Below are positions 10,566 to 20,424 of a stretch of DNA of 64,000 nucleotides, in pieces. Positions within the stretch are counted from its first letter, which is position 1, and every line of letters starts with the position of its first letter. The notes beneath the pieces were generated by a model that ran no database searches, was not told the DNA's origin, and saw only the letters and a program-made list of their open reading frames with translations. The stretch comes from JADLDB01 sp040755835 (lineage in GTDB: Bacteria; Myxococcota; Myxococcia; Myxococcales; Myxococcaceae). The stretch covers positions 1 to 64,000 of the forward strand of contig JBFMAB010000122.1 of NCBI GenBank assembly GCA_040755835.1, given 5' to 3'. A program made the position numbers and the translations under genes.

Positions 10566-11479
10566 GCGGCCTTCCCGTCCTTCAGCACGCGCAGGAGGAT
10601 GTCTTCGAGCCGCGCCGGCTGCATCGACACGTCGGCCACCGGCAGCTGCGCGGCGAAGAGGAGCGCCAGCACCTCGGCGGCGCTCTCGGTGCCCGCCTGC
10701 TCGATGAAGCTGAAGACGCGCCCGTCGGGCGACAGCCTGCCCTTCGCCACCGCGGGTGGCAGCGCGGTGACGGGCTCCTTGAAGCGCACCTCGAGGCGCC
10801 GCTCGCCCAGGCGCCGCATGAGCGCGTGCTTGTCCTCCACCAGCAAGAGCCGGCCCTTGTCGATGATGCCGACGCGGTCCGCCAGCGCCTCGGCCTCTTC
10901 GAGGTAGTGCGTGGTGAGCACCACGGTGGTGCCCTCGGCGCGCAGCCTGCGCACGTAGCTCCAGAGGTCGCGCCGCAGCTCGACGTCCACGCCCGCCGTC
11001 GGCTCGTCGAGGAACACCAGCTTCGGCCGGTGCACCAGCGCCTTGGCGATGAGGAGCCGCCGCTTCATGCCGCCGGACAGCGCGCGCGTCTGCGTGTCGG
11101 CCTTCGATGAGAGGCTCAGCGCCTCGAGCAGCTCGTCGACGCGCGCCTTGTCGGCGGGCTTGCCGAAGTAGCCGAGCTGGATGTCGAGCGACTCGCGCGC
11201 CGAGAAGAACGGGTCGAAGTTGATCTCCTGCGGCACCAGGCCCACCGAGTAGCGCGGCGTCACCGGGTCCACGTCGAGGTCCGTGCCGAACAGCTTCACC
11301 GTGCCGCTCGTCTTGCGGACCAGCCCGCACACCGCGCCGATGAGCGTCGTCTTGCCGGCGCCGTTGGGGCCCAGCAGCGCGAAGATTTCGCCTTCGTCGA
11401 TGTGCAGCGACACGCCGTCCAGCGCGACGAGCGACGGGTACCGCTTGACCAGCTGCGAGACCTCGAGCACGGCGGGCAC
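10562..11479 (-). CDS. ABC transporter ATP-binding protein
   Basis: This 305-residue ATPase pairs with the ABC-2 permease. It has Walker A GPNGAGKTT, Q-loop region VGLVPQEINFDPFF, signature LSGGMKRRLLIAKAL, Walker B KLVFLDEPTAGVD and the switch histidine in VVLTTHYLEEAE. The C-terminal 80 residues form the extra domain common in drug/antibiotic-export ATPases. The frame is open for another hundred codons upstream, but the GTG at 11479 is preceded by AGGAAG at good spacing and begins the domain, so I use it. A divergent gene starts at 11604. Confidence 0.93.
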   Translation of the reverse strand: MPAVLEVSQLVKRYPSLVALDGVSLHIDEGEIFALLGPNGAGKTTLIGAVCGLVRKTSGTVKLFGTDLDVDPVTPRYSVGLVPQEINFDPFFSARESLDIQLGYFGKPADKARVDELLEALSLSSKADTQTRALSGGMKRRLLIAKALVHRPKLVFLDEPTAGVDVELRRDLWSYVRRLRAEGTTVVLTTHYLEEAEALADRVGIIDKGRLLLVEDKHALMRRLGERRLEVRFKEPVTALPPAVAKGRLSPDGRVFSFIEQAGTESAAEVLALLFAAQLPVADVSMQPARLEDILLRVLKDGKAA

Positions 11480-11603
11480 GAGCGCTTCCTGTAACAGAAA
11501 CGCTGCGGCTGGCACGCCGAACGTCGCGCGCCGCCATTCGACTTGGGGCGGCCCCCGTTTCGGGGTACACCCGGCCGTGGGACACCCGCAAAGTCTCCAT
11601 TCC

Positions 11604-12041
11604 GTGAAGACCACCGCCGCCCTCCTCTCCGCCGTGTTGCTCGCCGGCGCCTCGCCGGCGCGGGCCGGGGACGGGACGGCTCCGCGCGGGCGCGGCTGGT
11701 TGACGGGCGTGGGCCTGGGCGCCGCCGCGGTGTCGCTCACCGGCTTCGGTCTGGGCCTCGCGGGCCTTCTCAACGCGGGCGACGCCAACGCCCTGCTCGA
11801 CGCCTACGTCGGCAACGGCCGCGCGCCGCTGACGGAGGAGGCGGTGCTCGTCCTCAACCTCCAGACGCGCGCGCGCAACGGCCAGACGTTGGCGACGGCG
11901 GGCTTCACCCTCGGCGGCGTGGGCCTCGCCGGCGCGGTGGTGTGCCTGGTGCTGGACGGCGTGTGGGCCGGCCGCCCGGTGGACGTGGCGTTCGCGCCGG
12001 CCGCCGGCGGGGGCGCGCTCGTCTTCACCGGCCGCTTCTGA
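11604..12041 (+). CDS. Secreted or membrane protein, Gly/Ala-rich
   Basis: I do not recognise this 145-residue protein. It starts at a GTG with a signal peptide (KTTAALLSAVLLAGASPARA). Two further hydrophobic Gly/Ala segments (TGVGLGAAAVSLTGFGLGLA and GFTLGGVGLAGAVVCLVL) flank a hydrophilic helical stretch (residues 55-90). That makes it a likely small inner-membrane protein with a periplasmic loop. It ends 13 bases before the convergent lipase-like gene. A GTG at 11578 is an in-frame alternative start. Confidence 0.55.
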   Translation: MKTTAALLSAVLLAGASPARAGDGTAPRGRGWLTGVGLGAAAVSLTGFGLGLAGLLNAGDANALLDAYVGNGRAPLTEEAVLVLNLQTRARNGQTLATAGFTLGGVGLAGAVVCLVLDGVWAGRPVDVAFAPAAGGGALVFTGRF

Positions 12042-12054
12042 AGCGCCCACCTAC

Positions 12055-14034
12055 CTACGGACACGCGTCGTCCAGCCCGCGCGGCGCGACGATGGACGGG
12101 CCTTCGGCCGTTCCGACGCCCAGCACGAAGCACGCAATCTGCGCGCTGACGCTGGCCACGTCGAAGGACACGTAGTGGCCCAGCTCGAAGGGCGCGGTGA
12201 GGTGCACGGTGCCCGCGGTGACGCCGTTGAGGTTCTTCGTCAGCGGGAAGCTGGCCTGCGTCTGCCGCCCGTCGAGGCGCAGCGCGTCGGGCTCGAATGG
12301 GTGCGCCTCGTCTCCGACGATGGTGGTGCCCAGCGCCACGGCGACGGCGGCCTGCGCGCCGGGGTGGAAGTACCCGTCGATGACGCCGTGGGGCATGAAG
12401 AAGGGCCGGGGCGTCATGCCGGCGTGCGGCTCGCGCGCGACGTGCGGCGCCTTCGCCACCGGATCCGTGTAGTCCCACAGCGCCTGGAAGGCGTTCAGCA
12501 TCGGGTGCAGGTTGTCCAGCGTCTGCCCGTCGCCGAAGCCGAGGAGGAGCTCGAGCGCCGGGCGCAGCTCCACCGGGTACGTCGCGGTGGTGCCCACCTC
12601 GAGGAGCAGCCCGCCCGCGCCCGAGAAGACGTAGCCGTGGATGCGGCTCGCCACCGTCGCCACCGGGATGCCGATGGTGCTGCCCATGGACTGGCCCATC
12701 GCCGACACGCGCGCGGCGTCGAAGCGGGCCGTGCCGCCGCCCTCGAGCGGCACCGTCATGCCCTCCACGAGGCGCGTCAGGTACACCGCCTCCATCGCCG
12801 CCACCTGCATGTTGTCGATGGTGGAGTCGATGTCGCCGAACAAGTCGTACAGCCGCAGCCCCGTGGTGTCGGGCGGCGTGTCGCGGTCCCCGTGCAGGGG
12901 AAAGTCGAAGCCCATGGTGGCGACGCCGCGCCGGCCCAGCCACGCCGCGGGCCCGCTGCCCTTCGGCGGCTCGGGCAGCTGGTCTCGGGTTGCCGTCTGT
13001 GGCAGCGGCCCGCGGTCCATCACCTCGCGGTACTCGCCGCCGGAGCCGTGGAAGTACAGCATCAGCGGGTAGCCGTCTGCGGGCGCCGCCACCCTGGGGA
13101 TGGAGATGGACAGCCGCACCCGCTGCGTGCCCTGCGGCACCGGCGCCGAGCCGTCGGCGCTCCACCGGATGCGCCCCTTCCCCGGAATGGGTCCCGTCTG
13201 CACGTGGGGCACCTCGTACGACGCGGTGTACAGCGTGAAGTCCGCGTACTCGTCCGCCTTCGTCCACGGCGTCGCCAACACCGGCTTCGGGAGCGTCTCC
13301 ACCCAGGCGGCCAGCTTCTTCAGCGACGCGCTCGGGTCGATGGTGCGGAACACCGTGCCGCCCACCACGCGGCCCTTGGCGAAGCCCTCCTTCTCGATGA
13401 AGTCGTGCAGCGGCGCGAGCGCGGCCTTCGCCTTTGGGTCCGCGTCGGCGAGCTGCTCGAGCGCCGCGTGGAAGGGCTTGCTGCGGCCGAGCGGCTGGCC
13501 GGCGGCGTCCTTGAGCGCGTCCGTCAGCAGCACCGCGTAGGTGGTGTTGGGGCGCCGCACGAAGCCCTGCACCGTGTTGAGCGCCAGCAGCCGCGCCGGG
13601 CGGTACGGCACCGCGTCCTTCGTGAAGCGCACGACGAGCGGGAAGCGGCGGCCGTACTCGGGCGACGCGGGGTCGATGTCGACGAGCTGCACCGCGGCGT
13701 CGGCGGACAGCGTGTCCGACGGCTTGCCCGGCAGCGACGCCTCGTCGAGGTCGCCCGACAGCACGAAGAAGGCGCCGGCGTTGACACCCCAGCCGTCGGT
13801 GACGCGGCTGTCGATGGTGTCGAGCCACATCTTCACCAGCTGCGGGCGCGGGCCGGGCCAGCGCTCGAGGTTGTAGCTGCCGTCGGCCTGGCGCCGCAGC
13901 TCGCTGGGCAATGGCACGCCCCAGAAATCGGTGGCGTTCGGGTCGAAGACGACTTGCGTGGGGCGTTCGACGTAGCCATCGCCGCAGGCGGCGAGGAGCG
14001 AGGCGAGCAGGGCAGCGGCGAGGAAGCGCGACAT
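12055..14034 (-). CDS. Lipase-like alpha/beta-hydrolase lipoprotein
   Basis: This 659-residue lipoprotein has a signal peptide with lipobox LLAAC (C17). An N-terminal beta domain (about 25-280) begins VVFDPNATDFWGVPLPSELR and resembles the bacterial virulence-factor lipase N-terminal region. A C-terminal alpha/beta hydrolase follows, with a hydrophobic strand YPLMLYFHGSGG and the nucleophile elbow GQSMGS. This layout resembles surface phospholipases such as Vibrio VolA, so an outer-membrane-anchored esterase/lipase is likely. The exact substrate is inferred only by analogy. I chose the ATG at 14034 because it begins the signal peptide. Confidence 0.82.
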   Translation of the reverse strand: MSRFLAAALLASLLAACGDGYVERPTQVVFDPNATDFWGVPLPSELRRQADGSYNLERWPGPRPQLVKMWLDTIDSRVTDGWGVNAGAFFVLSGDLDEASLPGKPSDTLSADAAVQLVDIDPASPEYGRRFPLVVRFTKDAVPYRPARLLALNTVQGFVRRPNTTYAVLLTDALKDAAGQPLGRSKPFHAALEQLADADPKAKAALAPLHDFIEKEGFAKGRVVGGTVFRTIDPSASLKKLAAWVETLPKPVLATPWTKADEYADFTLYTASYEVPHVQTGPIPGKGRIRWSADGSAPVPQGTQRVRLSISIPRVAAPADGYPLMLYFHGSGGEYREVMDRGPLPQTATRDQLPEPPKGSGPAAWLGRRGVATMGFDFPLHGDRDTPPDTTGLRLYDLFGDIDSTIDNMQVAAMEAVYLTRLVEGMTVPLEGGGTARFDAARVSAMGQSMGSTIGIPVATVASRIHGYVFSGAGGLLLEVGTTATYPVELRPALELLLGFGDGQTLDNLHPMLNAFQALWDYTDPVAKAPHVAREPHAGMTPRPFFMPHGVIDGYFHPGAQAAVAVALGTTIVGDEAHPFEPDALRLDGRQTQASFPLTKNLNGVTAGTVHLTAPFELGHYVSFDVASVSAQIACFVLGVGTAEGPSIVAPRGLDDACP

Positions 14035-14139
14035 GGCGGTGGCCCGTAGCCGACCTCCCGGGCGCGAGGGAAGCGTGCGTGCACCATCCCTTTCGCTTCG
14101 CATTGTTCTTCGTCGCGCCTTCGGGCCACACTCGCGCCC

Positions 14140-14472
14140 ATGCGCTGGACGCTGCTGCTGCTGTGCCTCGCGGGGCTCGCCGCCTGCGCGACGACGCCGG
14201 AGACGCCCATGACGAAGCCCACCACCGTCGTCGGCACCGCGGAGAACGCGAAGGGCGGCGCCGTCCTTCTCGTCGACGACGTGCCGCTGTACGTCGTCGG
14301 CCTCGACGCCTGGCCCGACGAGCTCCTGCACCGCCGCGTGCAGGTGACGGCCGTGCGCGCGCGGAAGCAGGTCCTGCCCGAGGCCACCGTCGACGCGAGC
14401 GGCGCGGTGTCGCAGGGCGCGGTGGGGCAACAGGACGTGCTGGAAGGTGCCTCCTGGCAGCTGGCCGAGTGA
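14140..14472 (+). CDS. Small lipoprotein
   Basis: This 110-residue lipoprotein has a short signal and lipobox LAAC (C16). The mature domain is a compact beta-rich fold (VGTAENAKGGAVLLVDDVPL, then LLHRRVQVTAVRARKQVLP) resembling small OB-like secreted domains, but I cannot name the family. Its stop overlaps the next start (GTGA), so it is translated with the VOC-family protein that follows. The coupling of a lipoprotein to a cytoplasmic VOC protein is unexplained. Confidence 0.65.
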   Translation: MRWTLLLLCLAGLAACATTPETPMTKPTTVVGTAENAKGGAVLLVDDVPLYVVGLDAWPDELLHRRVQVTAVRARKQVLPEATVDASGAVSQGAVGQQDVLEGASWQLAE

Positions 14473-15107
14473 CGCGCTTCGCCCGCATCGAGCTGCGCAC
14501 CACCGACGTGGACGCGGCGCGCGCCTTCTACGCGGCCGTGCTGCCCGGCGGCGCGGACGACGTGACGGCGCTGCCGGCCGCGCTGCGCGAGCGCGGCGTG
14601 CCCGCGCACTGGCTGGGCCACCTCGGCGTCGACGACGTGGAGGCCGCGACGCGCGCCTTCGTGGCCCTGGGCGCGAGCCTTCCCGGCCCGCCGCGGCCCG
14701 GCGCGCCCGTCACCGTGCGCGACCCGGGCGGCGCGGTGGTGGCGCTGACGCCCGGAGGTGCGCCTGAGCGCCGGGACGTCGCGTGGCACCAGCTGCTCTG
14801 CGGCGACCTCGAGCGCACCGCCGCGGCGTACGCCGGCGCGTTCGGCTGGCGCTTCGGCCCGCGCGAGGGCGCGCAGCAGCGCTTCGGCTGGGACGCCGGC
14901 GCCGACGCCGGGCTGCTGGTGGACGTCGCGGCCTGGCCCGGCGCGCACCCGCACTGGCTCTTCCACTTCGCGGTGCCGGACCTCGACGCGGCGGTGGCCG
15001 AGGTGCGGGCGCGCGGCGGCGTCGTGGCGGCGGTGGTGGACACGGGCGGCGCGCGCGTGGCCGTGTGCGAGGACCCGCAGGGCGCCGCCTTCGCGCTACG
15101 CGGCTGA
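14469..15107 (+). CDS. VOC (glyoxalase/dioxygenase fold) protein, two modules
   Basis: This 212-residue cytoplasmic protein holds two tandem VOC half-modules. The first (about 1-95) starts RIELRTTDVDAARAFYAAVL and ends VTVRDPGGAVVALTPG. The second (about 100-212) starts WHQLLCGDLERTAAAYAGAF and ends ARVAVCEDPQGAAFALRG. The family includes glyoxalases, fosfomycin-resistance enzymes and ring-cleaving dioxygenases, all needing a metal held by His/Glu residues. Here the candidate ligands are sparse, so the reaction is unknown. The start is a GTG overlapping the upstream lipoprotein stop. Confidence 0.8.
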   Translation: MTRFARIELRTTDVDAARAFYAAVLPGGADDVTALPAALRERGVPAHWLGHLGVDDVEAATRAFVALGASLPGPPRPGAPVTVRDPGGAVVALTPGGAPERRDVAWHQLLCGDLERTAAAYAGAFGWRFGPREGAQQRFGWDAGADAGLLVDVAAWPGAHPHWLFHFAVPDLDAAVAEVRARGGVVAAVVDTGGARVAVCEDPQGAAFALRG

Positions 15108-15187
15108 GCGCCGCTCCCGCCGTTGGGTCAGGGCCCACGCCGAGGTTGATTGCAGCAGCGCACGCCTCGGGCTACGCGGCCGCCTCT

Positions 15188-16864
<1,677 letters not shown>

Positions 16865-17371
16865 CTACCGGCAGCCGGCGGCCTGCGCGCGGCGCAGGTC
16901 GTCCTTCGCCGAGTCGACGCGGCGCTGCGCCTTCGCCGTCTTCCGTTCGCCTTCGCGCGCCTCGGCCTGGTTCGCCATGCACTGCGCGTAGGCGCCCTGC
17001 CCCAGCGTGTTGAGGACCGACTGACAGTCTCGCGGCGGGGGCGATGGCCGCCTCGCCTCGGCGAGCTCCGCCTCCGCCTGGCGCAGCGCCTCGCGCGCCT
17101 GCGCGCAGGTATCCACGGGCGCGGGCACGCCGGCGTCGCCTTCCGCCACGATGACGACGGGCTTCGGCGGCGGCTGCGCGGCTGGCTTCGGGGGCGCGGG
17201 CTCGTCGGACGAGAGGACCGTCTCCACCTCGCCGGGCGCCATCGTCTTCGCCTTCACGCCCCTGGGAATGGAGGACGGGTCGTCGGTGAAGTGCTCCTCG
17301 CCGTTCTTGTCCGTCCACGTGTAGATGGTCTGGCCCAGGAGCGCGGCGACGAGGACGGTGACGTGGAGCAT
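16865..17371 (-). CDS. DUF4124-type secreted protein with helical tail
   Basis: This 168-residue protein has a short signal peptide (MLHVTVLVAALLGQ) leading directly into a DUF4124-like motif (IYTWTDKNGEEHFTDDPSSI, about 15-35), a small beta unit found in many proteobacterial envelope proteins. A proline-rich linker follows, then a charged helical C-terminal half with four cysteines (C105, C131, C145 and C167 approximately). It is probably periplasmic and may be disulphide-bonded. It converges directly on ettA (adjacent stops) and is divergent from the aminotransferase. Confidence 0.7.
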   Translation of the reverse strand: MLHVTVLVAALLGQTIYTWTDKNGEEHFTDDPSSIPRGVKAKTMAPGEVETVLSSDEPAPPKPAAQPPPKPVVIVAEGDAGVPAPVDTCAQAREALRQAEAELAEARRPSPPPRDCQSVLNTLGQGAYAQCMANQAEAREGERKTAKAQRRVDSAKDDLRRAQAAGCR

Positions 17372-17444
17372 CTCGCCGACGGAGCGTAGCGCGGCGGCGC
17401 CTTCGCGGCTTCCCTCACGCGGCGGATTGGGGCAGACAGGCCCC

Positions 17445-18650
17445 ATGCTGCACCTCATCCCCGCCCGCCAGGGCCGACCGGACAAAGACGTCATCTTCTC
17501 CCTCAACGGCGAGGCCACCCGGCGGAAGCAGGCCGGCGAGTCCATCATCAACGCCACCATCGGCTCGCTGATGAACGAGGACGGCTCCCTGGCCGTGCTG
17601 GAGACGGTGACGAGGGTGCTGCGCGACGTTCCGCCCGCGGAGTGGGCCGCCTACGCGCCGATTCCCGGCACGCCCGGCTACCTCGACGCCGTCATCGCCG
17701 ACACCTTCTCGACGCAGCCCGCGCTGAAGGCCGCCGCCACCGCCGTCGCCACGCCCGGCGGCACCGGCGCGCTGCGCAACGCGCTGATGAACTACCTCGA
17801 GGCCGGGCAGGCCGTGCTGGCGCCCAGCTTCTACTGGGGCCCGTACGGCACCCTGGCCGACGAGCACGAGCGCCGCATCGACACCTTCAACATGTTCGAC
17901 GCGAGGCACCACCTCGACGTCGGTGCGCTCGACGCGAAGCTGAAGTCGACGCTGGACGCGCAGGGCCGAGCGCTCGTCTTCATCAACGACCCGTGCAACA
18001 ACCCCACCGGCTACTCGATGACGCACGACGAGTGGCGGCAGGTGGTGCAGGTGCTGCTCAAGCACTCGGACCGGCCGGTGACGCTGCTCGTGGACATGGC
18101 GTACTGGCTGTACGCCGGCACCGACGACCCGCGCGCCTTCCTGGCCGACCTCGTCCCGCTGCTCGGCAAGGTGGGCCTCTTGTTCGCGTGGAGCGGCAGC
18201 AAGTCCTTCACGCACTACGGCCTGCGCGCGGGCGCCCTCATCGCCTGCGAGCCCGACGAGAAGGCGCGCGCGGCGACCGCGGCGGCGCTGGCGTACTCGT
18301 GCCGCGGCACCTGGTCGAACTGCGTGCGCGGCGGCATGGTGGGCCTCACGAAGCTGCTGACCGACCCGGCGCTCAAGGCGGCGTGCGACGGCGAGCGCGC
18401 GGCGCTCAAGTCCCTGCTGATGAAGCGCGTGCAGGCCTTCAACGCGGCGGCGCAGCCGAAGGGCCTCAGGTACCCGCGCTACGAAGGGGGCTTCTTCGTC
18501 ACCCTGTTCCACGACGACGCCGAAGGGCAGGCCCAGCGCATGCGCGAGAAGGGCGTGTACGTGGTGCCGTCGAAGGGCGTCCTGCGCGTGGCGCTGTGCA
18601 GCGTCGCGGAGAAGGACGTGCCGCGGCTCGTCGACGCGCTGGCGAGCTGA
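17445..18650 (+). CDS. Pyridoxal-phosphate aminotransferase, aspartate/aromatic type
   Basis: This 401-residue fold-type I PLP enzyme belongs to the class I aminotransferases. It has the cofactor-binding loop ATPGGTGALRNALMNY, NDPCNNPTGYSM (the NPTG motif), the PLP Schiff-base lysine K253 in SGSKSFTHYGLRAG, and the substrate-binding arginine region near the end (VLRVALCSV). The SKSFxxYGLRxG pattern is closest to aspartate/tyrosine aminotransferases. The amino donor specificity is unknown. No biosynthetic partner genes surround it. Confidence 0.85.
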   Translation: MLHLIPARQGRPDKDVIFSLNGEATRRKQAGESIINATIGSLMNEDGSLAVLETVTRVLRDVPPAEWAAYAPIPGTPGYLDAVIADTFSTQPALKAAATAVATPGGTGALRNALMNYLEAGQAVLAPSFYWGPYGTLADEHERRIDTFNMFDARHHLDVGALDAKLKSTLDAQGRALVFINDPCNNPTGYSMTHDEWRQVVQVLLKHSDRPVTLLVDMAYWLYAGTDDPRAFLADLVPLLGKVGLLFAWSGSKSFTHYGLRAGALIACEPDEKARAATAAALAYSCRGTWSNCVRGGMVGLTKLLTDPALKAACDGERAALKSLLMKRVQAFNAAAQPKGLRYPRYEGGFFVTLFHDDAEGQAQRMREKGVYVVPSKGVLRVALCSVAEKDVPRLVDALAS

Positions 18651-19235
18651 TCAGCGCAGCCAGCCGAGCGACACCACGAACTCCCCGCGGCCGACGAAGA
18701 AGTGCCCGGGGATGACGTCCGCGCCCGCGCGCGCCAGGAGCGACACGGCGACGCGCCCGAAGAGAAAGTTGAAGCCGATGAGCGCCCGCTGCGGCAGCCG
18801 CGGCGCGTCCTGGTTCACGAAGAACTCGAAGCCCGTCTGCAGCCCGAGGTCGACGGAGCAGGTGCGTCCGCCGAGGGACAGCGTGAGGCCCGCGTGCGGC
18901 CCGAGGCCGAGGTCGAGGCCGCCGGCCGTCACCATGAAGCCCGACGCGCCCACCGTCGCGCTGCCCGTGGCGAAGCGCGTCTTCGACAGCTGCGCCACGC
19001 GCGTGCCGCGCAGCTCCAGCGTGCGGTCGAGGAAGGCGTAGCTCGTCTCGACGCCCCAGCCGCCGCGCGCCTGCGCGTCGTCCGGCCGCACGAGGCCGAT
19101 GCCCACGGTGCGCGGACCGCCCCACGCCTCGACGCGCGTCTCCGGCTGCAGCCGCCCGCGCGCGGTCAGCCAGGCGGCCTCCGCGCGCGCCACGCCCGCG
19201 AACGTCAGCACGGCGAGCAGCGCCGCCCTCGCCAT
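18651..19235 (-). CDS. Secreted outer-membrane-like beta protein
   Basis: This 194-residue protein has a signal peptide (MARAALLAVLTFAGVARAEA). The mature part has alternating hydrophobic/polar strands (VGIGLVRPD, WGVETSYAFL, LDLGLGPHAGLTLSLGG) and ends with an aromatic-terminated strand (EFVVSLGWLR) typical of small outer-membrane barrels. I recognise no named family. Its stop abuts the aminotransferase stop. An AGGAGG lies 17 bases from the ATG, rather far, so the start is only moderately certain. Confidence 0.6.
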   Translation of the reverse strand: MARAALLAVLTFAGVARAEAAWLTARGRLQPETRVEAWGGPRTVGIGLVRPDDAQARGGWGVETSYAFLDRTLELRGTRVAQLSKTRFATGSATVGASGFMVTAGGLDLGLGPHAGLTLSLGGRTCSVDLGLQTGFEFFVNQDAPRLPQRALIGFNFLFGRVAVSLLARAGADVIPGHFFVGRGEFVVSLGWLR

Positions 19236-19468
19236 CGGAGCGAAGCGCGGGCCTCCTTTCCGCCCTCGCGGGAGGTGCTCGGCGCCGCGGCCTTTCGTGA
19301 CGGAGGCGGCGGCGCCGGGCTTCGCGCACCCCACCTCGTCTGCGCGTGCGTCCTCAGTACGCTGGAAGGGAGCGCGGTCCGCGCCTGTCGGTCGGCTTCG
19401 GGCAATGACACCGCGCGCGGCGGCGGCCGCGGGCCGAACGTCCCAGCTGGACGACTTCGCGGGCGCGC

Positions 19469-20323
19469 TCATCGCGTCGTCACTTTCGCGCCCGGCACCG
19501 CCTTCAGCGCCGTCTCGCCCACGCCCTGCCCCGCGTTGACCGCGTCGAGGAAGCCCACCAGCGACGCCGCCACCCGCGCGTGCGCCTCGTCGAGCGACAC
19601 GCCCGCCGCGCAGCCGCGCGTCGCGTCCTCGGCTTCGCTGTCGGTGAATTGGTAGTGCGTCACGCCGGCCAGCACCGAGAGCGCGGTGGGCGCCGGCAGC
19701 GCGTCCCAGCCGGTGCGCACCTTCTCGAGCGGCGCCGTGCAGTCGTTGGCGCCAGCCAGGGACAGCGAGGGCAGGGTGAACGCCTCGAGCGCCTGCACGT
19801 CGGCGCCGTCGGGGTAGCTGGCCTCCAGCACGAGCGCCTGGAAGCCGCCGCGGAGCGCCAGCTTCGTCGCCACCACGCCGCCCAGGCTGTGACCGCCCAC
19901 CGCGACGCGCGCGGCGTCCACCTGGCCGTCCAGCAGCGAGCCCGGCGGCGGGTTCACCAGCAGCCGTCGCGCCTCCTCGCCGTTCTCGATGGCGAAGAAG
20001 GCGAGGTCCAGGTCGTGCCGCGGCAGCGCCACGACGTAGCCCGCGCGCGCGAGCGCCTCGCCCTGCCAGGCGTAGCGGCCAACGCCCACCCGCCCGCCCT
20101 GCACGAGGACGACGGCGGGGTGCGGTCCGGCCAGCGGCAGCGCCGCCTCGTCCGCGGGGTACAGCACCTCGACCTCGACGACGTCCGTGCTGCGCGCACG
20201 CACCTCGAAGGTGGCCGTGGCCACCCCGGGGGCCACCGGCGTCCCCCGCAGCGGCGCAGCGAGCTCACAGCCGGCTCCGAGCAACCCGTTCAACAGCGCG
20301 AAAAGACAGGTCAACCACCGCAT
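19469..20323 (-). CDS. Alpha/beta-hydrolase lipoprotein
   Basis: This 284-residue lipoprotein has a signal peptide ending in the lipobox LGAGC. The hydrolase core shows the oxyanion strand HPAVVLVQGGRVGVGRYAW, the nucleophile elbow GGHSLGGVVA, a candidate acid in LAGANDCTAPLEKV and a histidine near GVTHYQF, completing a Ser-Asp-His triad. It resembles chlorophyllase/dienelactone-hydrolase-like esterases that are exported and anchored in the envelope. The substrate is unknown. It runs antiparallel to, and 101 bases from, the proline-rich lipoprotein gene. Confidence 0.8.
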   Translation of the reverse strand: MRWLTCLFALLNGLLGAGCELAAPLRGTPVAPGVATATFEVRARSTDVVEVEVLYPADEAALPLAGPHPAVVLVQGGRVGVGRYAWQGEALARAGYVVALPRHDLDLAFFAIENGEEARRLLVNPPPGSLLDGQVDAARVAVGGHSLGGVVATKLALRGGFQALVLEASYPDGADVQALEAFTLPSLSLAGANDCTAPLEKVRTGWDALPAPTALSVLAGVTHYQFTDSEAEDATRGCAAGVSLDEAHARVAASLVGFLDAVNAGQGVGETALKAVPGAKVTTR

Positions 20324-20424
20324 GGGCGGGCGGCTTCTAATGCGTCCACCGGCGAGGTGCGATTGAATCAACTGCCCCGGGGGACCGTTTGATCCATCGA
20401 CTTCGCCACCAAAGGACGAACGCC